Shown piece after piece: positions 57,490-64,000 of a stretch of DNA of 64,000 nucleotides (the stretch's first letter is position 1; every line of letters begins with the position of its first letter). The notes under the pieces were generated by a model, which made no database searches, was not told where the DNA came from, and was given only the letters and a program-made list of their open reading frames with translations. The position numbers and the translations under genes were made by a program. Location: positions 196,739,553-196,803,552 of the forward strand of contig CM048552.1 in the NCBI GenBank assembly GCA_026413225.1. The letters run 5' to 3'. This stretch comes from Otis tarda (taxonomy: Eukaryota > Chordata > Aves > Otidiformes > Otididae).

Positions 57490-60400
57490 ACTTAAAAAAA
57501 AACCTCATTAGGATTTTTAACTTTCACATCTGGGAATAAGAGTGACCTAGAATGCTGATGCGATGATTCATAGTATTTTAATTTTTGTAATATGGGAGAC
57601 TATCACATATAAATTTTAAATTACACGTTTCAGCTGCTGCTCCAAGTAGCATTTAGTATGGCAGGAAATCTTCCCACTCTGGCTTGCCAGGAGCAAGCCT
57701 ACAAGTTGAAGTGAAATATCTGTTAATTTTTTGGTACCTAAATAAGTAATTCCCACTCCCCTACCTAATCTGCATAGTGCAGCAAGACGCACGGCTGTTG
57801 TGCCGCAGGAAGGGTGCCCTGTCATTGCCTCAGAGCAACTGGAGGGGACAAGAATGAGAAAAGGCAGTGGAAAAACCCACAGTGGGGCTGGGGAAATGAC
57901 AACGCTTCAGTCACTGTCCAACTAGAAGAGGGTGCAGAAGCAAGCACGTGACAAAAATGCTACAGACAAACCCTTCATTTTCCTCTTTGGCTTTGCTGCG
58001 CCTTTCGGCTGGCTGATGTGTATGGCTAGGTGGGCCACCCGAACCTTCCTCAGCATGTAGAAATGCTTGGTCTTTCAGCTGTCCTGCCTTTACTGGGTGT
58101 GGCTAGAGGGTAGGTCACTGAGGGTTTTCTGCTTATGGAAATACAATATTTAGAGAAGATGGAAGAATATGTAGTTTGTCATCACTTGTGGCTCCTGACC
58201 AGTACAGCAAATGACGGAGGGTTAGCTCCCCAAGATAAATAACTCATACTTTCAATAACAGACCTTAAGTCTGTTGCAAAATGCATTGGCCTTTCATAGA
58301 TTAAAAGCCAAGAAAATAAAATACATGGTATCTCATTTCCCTATGTGTCCACATTTTAGGCATCTTTCTGAAAGAGACCTCATTTTCAGCAGCTACTCCT
58401 CCCCCAAACCAGACGTTACGTGGGTTGGAAACAACAGTCAAAGGTGCAGTTACTCTTCTGCGTGGTCTCTGCTGTGACTTCTAGCCAAGCACAAGCCACT
58501 GGATACCAGCACAATCCCAGATACCAGCTACTTGCCATTGACGGCCACTTCCAAAATGCAGCCAAGTGGCCCTAGTCAGTCTCTGCTGGACTGACTCCAT
58601 GCCTGGTCTACCCTGCTTGGTCTATGCCTCTCCCTCCGCAGCTCAACCTCCCTTCCCAGGAACCAGTGAGGCTCTTGTAGGCAGTGCAGCCTTGCACTGG
58701 CCCATGCTGGCCAGTTTCCCCGGCACAGACTGATTCCTGGGCTGGCCAGAGGCAGCAGTCACCTTGCGGGTTACAAGGACAGAAGCTGCATCTGAAAAGT
58801 GAAGAGTGGTTTGCAGGCTGTGCCAGTAAGCTCTCACTGGTCTGTAGGGCCAGGGGCCTCCCCTTCACAGCAGTGGCACAAACAGGTCCTTTGGTATTTC
58901 ATCCCCTGGTGAGAGGGAGAGTCAGGGGACTTGAAAGTGAGCCTGGTCTTAAGGTGGAGGAATATACCTCAGTGTTGGACTATGCTGTGAAAGCCTTGTA
59001 ACCCCCCTTACTGGACCAGAAAAATGCCCATATAAAATGTGAGAGCATATCATAGCCTTCCTCAGCATTACTGAAATGAAACTCTAGCCTGAAACTTAAA
59101 ATCACTTCCGCTGTCAGGCTTTCACTTACCTACATGTCCTGAGCCGTGAAGCATTTGTTGGCCCGTTATTTGCATGTGCAGCTCTAATTAGTAGAGGAAA
59201 AAATACAAGAAAGAGCTTATGCTGCAACAGCAGTCTTCAGCTAACCCCTTACAGACTTCACAGAGCTTCGAGCTACTATTGTCCAAATGATCTCATTAAA
59301 GAACTAAAGATAGCTGTGCGGACTAAAATGCCATAATTTCAGGGGAAAGAACTCAAATCCAGTGAGGCCGTACGAACACTGATGAGCAAATGAGCCTCTA
59401 CTGGTACTTGCTGCTTAGACCCTTAGCTGTCCTCTTCTCCAGCTAGTTGCTTTGTCCCAGCGTAGGAGTATTTCATTCTATCCTGTCAGTAATTTTTGCA
59501 ATTTAATAAAGCAGGGTTCTTTCAAAGTACTAAAGGGATTCTGGCAGGCATCACTGTGTTTTTAGTCTTTATTTATATTTTAAAATTATCACTTGATTTG
59601 GGATTGCTCCATTTCTGAATAGGAAATTACCAAATGGTTCACACAAATGGTCTTTTACTTTCTCAAAATCCGTATTGGGCCAGAAGAAATGATAGTGGCC
59701 ACATAGACCACACTGGGGAAACTCAAAGCTACATCTCTGCTTACAGTTCTAGCTCTGTGCTTGCATGTTGTTACTTGCTTCTCGTGCTACTTATTTTTCT
59801 TTCTAAAAGAATGGTTGTCTCCTAAAAACCTTGATGTTCACCCGTTCCTTTTTCAGACAGCTCTCTTCTTACCTTCCTGAACACCTGCAACATCTTTTTC
59901 TGTGCTCTCGTGAACTCAATTGTAATCCTCTCTAATCCATCCTCTAGTGAGTGCAGAACTGATTTGTCAAACCCCTCTCTGCAGTTTTAATCTTTGAGGC
60001 TTTTAGTCATCTTTTCCTGCAGTGATGATTTCAAGTTTCCTCTTTTCTTTCACCTTTGTGATTCTTAGGGCCTCATCTTTCTAGGCACTTTCCAACCTTG
60101 TCAATCCTCTCTTATAAATATGAAATTTCATAAATCATGTGTCAAGCCTTTAGCTACCATGTCCTTTTTCATTCATTTGCTATAATGCTGCCTTACCAAT
60201 CATTTTATCTCATTTTCTGCACGTTTTAAAAAATCAGTAAAAACTATATGCCGAGTGGATCTGTGAATTTTCCTAGCAGCAGCAGTCTGTGAGTGCAGGC
60301 TTAGAGAGCACCCTGCTGGTGTCCTTTCTGAAATGCAGCCACAGAAACAAGTCTGCATGCACAGGTAAAATTAAACCAGTGACATGTTAAACAATGATGT

Positions 60401-60508
60401 TGATGGTATCTATGATTAAGAGTTAGTGTCTAGTGCATTTAGCAGCTAAGGTAGTAATAGTGATACAGTGATGCAAGTATCAACTGTTGGATATCTGTTT
60501 ACACTTAG

Positions 60509-60680
60509 GTTCATGGAAAATCTGCAAACAGAAGTCCAAGAAATGGAATTCATCAAGTTTTCAAAGGGTTTGAATGTCATGAGAAAAGAAGACTTTGCAG
60601 AGTGGTTACTGTACTTCACCGATGAGGAAAACAATGAAATTTACTGGCAGAATGTGAAAGACAGAATTGAGACAGGAGAG
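60509..60680 (+). CDS. MICU2: MICU2 coding exon, 172 bp
   Basis: The longest coding exon here. It encodes R-FMENLQTEVQEMEFIKFSK, GLNVMRKEDFAEWLLYFTD, EENNEIYWQNVKDRIETGE. FMENLQTE-x-QEMEF and MRKEDFAEWLL identify MICU2 specifically: MICU3 has FMDNLQTEVLEIEF and ISEEDFAHILL by memory. It holds a degenerate EF-hand and helices of the C-lobe involved in MICU1-MICU2 pairing. The acceptor is ACACTTAG; the donor is GAG|GTTGGT, which is unusual at +3 and +4. The end was chosen because it leaves phase 0 and joins exactly to NISLEEF of the next exon, matching the human SAGE|SISLDEF order. The GT four bases later would shift the frame. Confidence 0.95.
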
Positions 60681-60965
60681 GTTGGTACATAAAGCGTGCT
60701 TTGTTTCACTCCCTTGTTTGTATGGACAGGTTTTCATTTGAATATAAGTATCTAATAATGTAACTAGTTTCCAAGTGAATTATTGCAGCTTTGGAATTTT
60801 ATGCAAATAAGAACAATGATAATTTGCCAACTGAGAAATACAAATATTGATGATGAGTAAGCAATCACACCTAAACACTAGGTCCCACCAGATTTAGTGA
60901 AGTAGATTTACTGGTGTTTGAGTGTGTTTTTCATTATATATCATCTGAATTCTGTGATACTCTAG
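60681..60965 (+). other. MICU2: 285-bp MICU2 intron
   Basis: Weak GTTGGT donor at 60681; acceptor GATACTCTAG ending at 60965. Although the length is a multiple of three, reading into it gives Val-Gly-Thr and then TAA, so retention would truncate the protein before the C-lobe is complete. Confidence 0.88.
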
Positions 60966-61074
60966 AATATCAGTTTGGAAGAATTCAAGACTTTTTGCAA
61001 GTTTACAAACAACCTGGAAGACTTTTCTATTGCCATGCAGATGTTTACTGTAGCCAATCGTCCTGTTAAACGAG
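60966..61074 (+). CDS. MICU2: MICU2 coding exon, 109 bp (last in window)
   Basis: It encodes NISLEEFKTFCKFTNNLEDF, SIAMQMFTVANRPVKR and the first base of the next codon. It aligns with human SISLDEFKSFCHFTTHLEDFAIAMQMF... as remembered. LEDFxIAMQM is a family hallmark of the helix ahead of the region leading to EF-hand 2. Donor G|GTAAGT at 61075; it ends in phase 1. The following exons, encoding the second canonical EF-hand and the C-terminal helix, are not found before 64000, so the protein is incomplete in this window because of the window edge rather than mutation. Confidence 0.96.
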
Positions 61075-61326
61075 GTAAGTGCTGCACACCTTTCGTATGT
61101 ATTTTTTAAAAAAAGAAAAAATGCATTTTTGTTACGGAATTAATGTAAATAAGTTATTTCAAAGTATCCCAAAGTAGCACTATGAAGTCCAAAAATAGTG
61201 TACTGCTCTTTATTCTGAATTAATTCTATTTCCTGAAAAAAAACAATATTAAGTTCTCAAAATGTTTTGATTTTTAAGTTCTAATGTGCTATCATATGCT
61301 AAGCTGATCACAGCAGACTAAACCGT

Positions 61327-62020
61327 AGAATCATAGAAAAGTTTGGGTTGGAAGGAACCTTTAAAGATCAGCTAGTCCAGCCCCCCACTGCCATGGGCAG
61401 GGATATCTTTCACTAGTTGCACAAAGCCGCATCCAGTTGACCTTGAACACTTCCAATTATGGGGCATCCGCAACTGCTCTGGGCAACCTGTTCCAGTGCC
61501 CCACCACCCTCATTGTAAAAGTTTCTTCCTTACGTGCAGTCTAAATCTACCCTCCTTCAGTTTGAAACTATTTTACCTTGTCCTGTCACTACAAGCCTTG
61601 GTAAAAAGTCTCTCTCCATCTTTCTTATAAGTCCCCTTTATATACTAAAAGGCTGCAATAAGGTCTACCTGGAGCCTTCTCTTCTCCAGGCTGAACAACC
61701 CCAGCTCTCTCAGCCTGTCCTCATAAGAGAGGTGCTCCAGCCCTCTGATCATCTTTGTGGCCCTCCTCTGGACTTGCTCCAACAGGTCCATGTCCTTTTG
61801 ATGCTGGGGGCTCCAGAGCTGAACGCAGTACTGCAGGTGGGGTCTCATGAGAGTAGAGTAGAGGGGGAGAATCACCTCCCTCAACCTGCTGGCCACACAC
61901 CTTTTGATGCAGCTTAGGATGCGGCTGGCCGCCTGGGCTGTAAGTGCATGTTGCTGGCTCATACCTAATGTTTCATCCACCAGTATCCCCAAGTCCTTCT
62001 CTGTAGGGCTGCTCTCAGTG
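61327..62020 (-). mobile_element. CR1 LINE, 5'-truncated, antisense (about 0.7 kb)
   Basis: It starts with GAATCATAGAAAAGTTTGGG and GGAAGGAACCTTTAAAGATC on the + strand, the reverse complement of the CR1 terminus. On the minus strand the frame at 61992-61645 encodes [60 protein letters not shown] and [17 protein letters not shown], the CR1 ORF2 C-terminus. No catalytic domain remains. It begins about 250 bases downstream of a MICU2 exon. Confidence 0.95.
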
Positions 62021-62085
62021 CAGTCTAAATTCTAAATTAGGAAGGATTTATTGAAACAATACATGCTTTAGTAGTGGTTCATGGT

Positions 62086-62103
62086 AAAAAAAAAAAAAAA
62101 AAA
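62086..62103. repeat. A18 homopolymer
   Basis: Eighteen uninterrupted A, about 65 bases beyond the 5' end of the antisense CR1 copy. Origin unclear. Confidence 0.85.
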
Positions 62104-62654
62104 GCTTTTTTCTCATAGTAAAACTGGTTTTCTGATGAAACTAAACAATATAAATATCTTCTTTTGCAGAATCTTTAGCATCTTGCTGTGTTCTACTTAT
62201 GGTTCCATACTGCCTTCTCCATGTGCTTATGTAGTGTTATGCAGTCATTGCTATGAAAAACAAACAATGTACTAAAGTGGTTTTTAAAATAAAAATTTGG
62301 AGGAGGCAAGTTCCTTCTTTCCCATATAGTAGAAATAGAAGCAATGCAACAAAAGTTTCATGGACATTCAAATCCTTTTTGTTATAATCCTGAGGTTGTT
62401 ACTTAACTTGTTATACTTGAAAGACAGCTCTAATAAGTTATTTGAAAATAGTCATGTAAAAAGTTCCTTAGGAAATTTGATGAGACATTAACATTCATTG
62501 AAATAAATATTTGATGGGCTCACGTGAAAGAGGTGAGGAGATGTGAGAAGACAGGAAGAGAATTCAATATTCTCGAGAGATAAGTGTTTGGATGGGGTTT
62601 GAACCAAAGAAGGCGAAAAGCAGAGGGAGGGTACAATTTGTGACTTTCACCACT

Positions 62655-62965
62655 AGTTAGTCCAGCTTTCAGGAAGAGTTTCGTTTCTACAGCCTCTCTG
62701 GGCAGCTGTTCTAGTGCTTAACCACTGTCACCGTGAAGACTTTTCTTTTCTGTGTCAAACCTTTGCTGCAGCTTACAGTGATTGTCTCACTCCCATGAAC
62801 CTTTGAGAAAAATGTGTTCTCTTCTCTGTAACCCCTTCCTTCTAGGTAGTTGAAGGCTGCAGCGAGATCCTGCCTTACACTTCTGTTCTCCCCAGCTCCC
62901 TCACCTTCTCATTTTCCATCATGTGCTCCAGTTCCTAGCTGTGTTGACGGCCCTCCTCTGTCTGA
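62655..62965 (-). mobile_element. Old, diverged CR1 fragment, antisense
   Basis: The + strand shows in order CAGCCTCTCTGGGCAGCTGT, TCTAGTGCTTAACCACTGTC, AGTTGAAGGCTGCAGCGAGA and GACGGCCCTCCTCTG. This follows the reverse-complement CR1 order (CCTCTCTGGGCAACCTGTTC, CAGTGCCTGACCACCCTCAC, GCTGCAATAAGGTCTCC, GGCCCTCCTCTGGAC) with many changes and indels. An old copy; its limits are approximate. Confidence 0.75.
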
Positions 62966-63887
62966 TTTGACAACATCTTTCTTCTGTGGGGGGAGACAGA
63001 TGTTATTTGCACAAGGTGTAGAAGGAGTGGAGAGGAGAAAGAAGGAATTAATGGTGAAATAATAGTTGTAAGTGAGATATGAGAGTTTAGCTCACCTCTC
63101 TATTTAAAGTATCACATTTTTAAGTGCCAAAGGATGATGAGGACAACAGTTGGTGTTGACTCTGGTGGTGTTTCCTTGTAAAAACTCATTCCTAACCAAC
63201 AGGCAGTTGTGACTCTGTTTACACACTGAACCATATTGTGATCAAAAACAGTCAGCTTCTGAGGTAACTCACAGATGTTACATGTATACACCTCTAGTCC
63301 TTTCCTGAATCTCACTAAGTTCTTTGTCTTGCTGTTTGCGTGTGTGTGCGTATGTATTCACACACATATGAATATTTATCTAAAAATAAGACAGTCCTTT
63401 AGTCCTTCCTTTTATTCCAGACTTTTTTATTCTTCTAAGTTAGTACCTCATCTTTTCTCTCTAAGGTGGTCCTTTTTGGTTTGAAGATTGTTGTGCTTCA
63501 CTATTTTAAAAGATCTTTCTCCTTCATGTTCTGTTTCAAAAGTGCAGTACCATCTCTGGATTTATATTTAGCTTCAAGAGCTGAAACAGTTAACATCTTT
63601 GTAAAGACAAGACTGAGACTCTGCTATAACCATCCCATATTTCATGTCCCTTTAAAATTGTGGTATATCCTTTTACAGAAGGATTTTCAACTTAACTATA
63701 CGTAAACCAACTGTAAATTAATCAACTGCATTTATACAGGAGTTGTTCAAAGAGGCAGACATGAGAGCTAAGTCAGGAGTGCTGTTTCCTCTAGTAAGCT
63801 TCAGAACTAATCATATTTATAATGGTATTTATAAACAGAACTTGTTTATGAAAACAGAACCACATTATTACTCTATTTATGACTTAA

Positions 63888-63936
63888 ATTATTACAGGTT
63901 GTCCAATTATTAAATGGGACAACCTGCTGTAATAAT
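63888..63936. repeat. 17-bp-stem imperfect hairpin
   Basis: ATTATTACAG (63888-63897) pairs with CTGTAATAAT (63927-63936), and GTTGTCC (63898-63904) pairs with GGACAAC (63917-63923), leaving a 3-base bulge and a 12-base AT-rich loop. It could be a foldback fragment of a small DNA transposon, but no target duplication is evident. Confidence 0.85.
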
Positions 63937-64000
63937 CCACAATACTGCTATACTTGAATAACCTCCAATCCCTCCTTGAAATTCACATTTACGTGATGCC

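Larger units (their letters stand above)
51444..60508 (+). other. MICU2: 9.1 kb MICU2 intron
   Basis: GTATTT at 51444 to TTTACACTTAG ending at 60508. It contains A- and T-runs at 53699-53712, 55399-55415 and 57187-57202, a possible ancient repeat near 52450-52510, and AT-rich single-copy-looking DNA. No CR1 was recognised. The ORF at 53329-53598 has no splice context or known domain. The GC-richer region 58480-59000 has overlapping ORFs on both strands with no recognisable product. Confidence 0.83.
61075..64000 (+). other. MICU2: 5' part of the next MICU2 intron
   Basis: It begins with GTAAGTG and holds a 0.7 kb antisense CR1 at 61327-62020, an A18 run (62086-62103), an older antisense CR1 remnant (62655-62965), an impure TG/CA stretch (63336-63370) and a hairpin at 63888-63936. 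No exon with the second EF-hand signature was found. Confidence 0.85.

Noticed and set aside
60681..60684. Alternative donor four bases downstream (GTACAT)
   Set aside because: It would leave phase 1 and break the frame with the exon at 60966, whereas 60680 joins perfectly.
62168..62280. Sequence after TTTTGCAG as a further MICU2 exon
   Set aside because: None of the three frames encodes the expected region leading to the second EF-hand, and a frame compatible with phase 1 does not continue the protein.
1..64000. CRISPR arrays, operons, phage or bacterial defence genes, tRNA/rRNA genes
   Set aside because: None seen. Spliced exons, CR1 elements and low coding density place the window in a bird nuclear genome.

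Overview
The window reads as nuclear DNA of a bird. It has low coding density, consensus GT-AG introns, and many 5'-truncated CR1 LINE fragments ending in the avian-type tail with short ATTCTATG-like repeats. The species cannot be fixed from the sequence; the mix of young and decayed CR1 copies fits any neognath bird.

One gene explains all the coding sequence I can support: the interior of MICU2 (mitochondrial calcium uptake 2, the EF-hand regulatory partner of MICU1 on the mitochondrial calcium uniporter), on the + strand. Nine consecutive coding exons were found: 1186-1333, 27877-27908, 28023-28098, 32832-32879, 37446-37528, 42778-42840, 51346-51443, 60509-60680 and 60966-61074. They total 829 coding bases, and every junction phase agrees, giving about 276 continuous residues with no stop. 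The first exon or exons (start codon and mitochondrial presequence) lie before position 1. The C-terminal exons (second canonical EF-hand and tail) lie after 64000. The gene therefore spans more than 64 kb.

Layout: 1-1185 end of an upstream intron; 1334-27876 a 26.5 kb intron with several CR1 copies, including one at about 17180-18820 whose 5' part is inverted; 27877-28098 a 32-base microexon, a 114-base intron and a 76-base exon; 28099-60508 five exons separated by 4.5-9 kb introns; 60509-61074 two exons around a 285-base intron; 61075-64000 the start of a further intron with two CR1 fragments.

No second host gene, RNA gene, CRISPR array or new system was found. The most interesting points are (1) the 114-base intron, which is a multiple of three and has no in-frame stop, so its retention would insert 38 residues; (2) the CR1 copy with a twin-priming-like 5' inversion; (3) the poor GTTGGT donor after the 172-base exon; and (4) several small hairpins, tandem repeats and AT-rich blocks. 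Most other open reading frames in the window are chance intronic ORFs or pieces of CR1.
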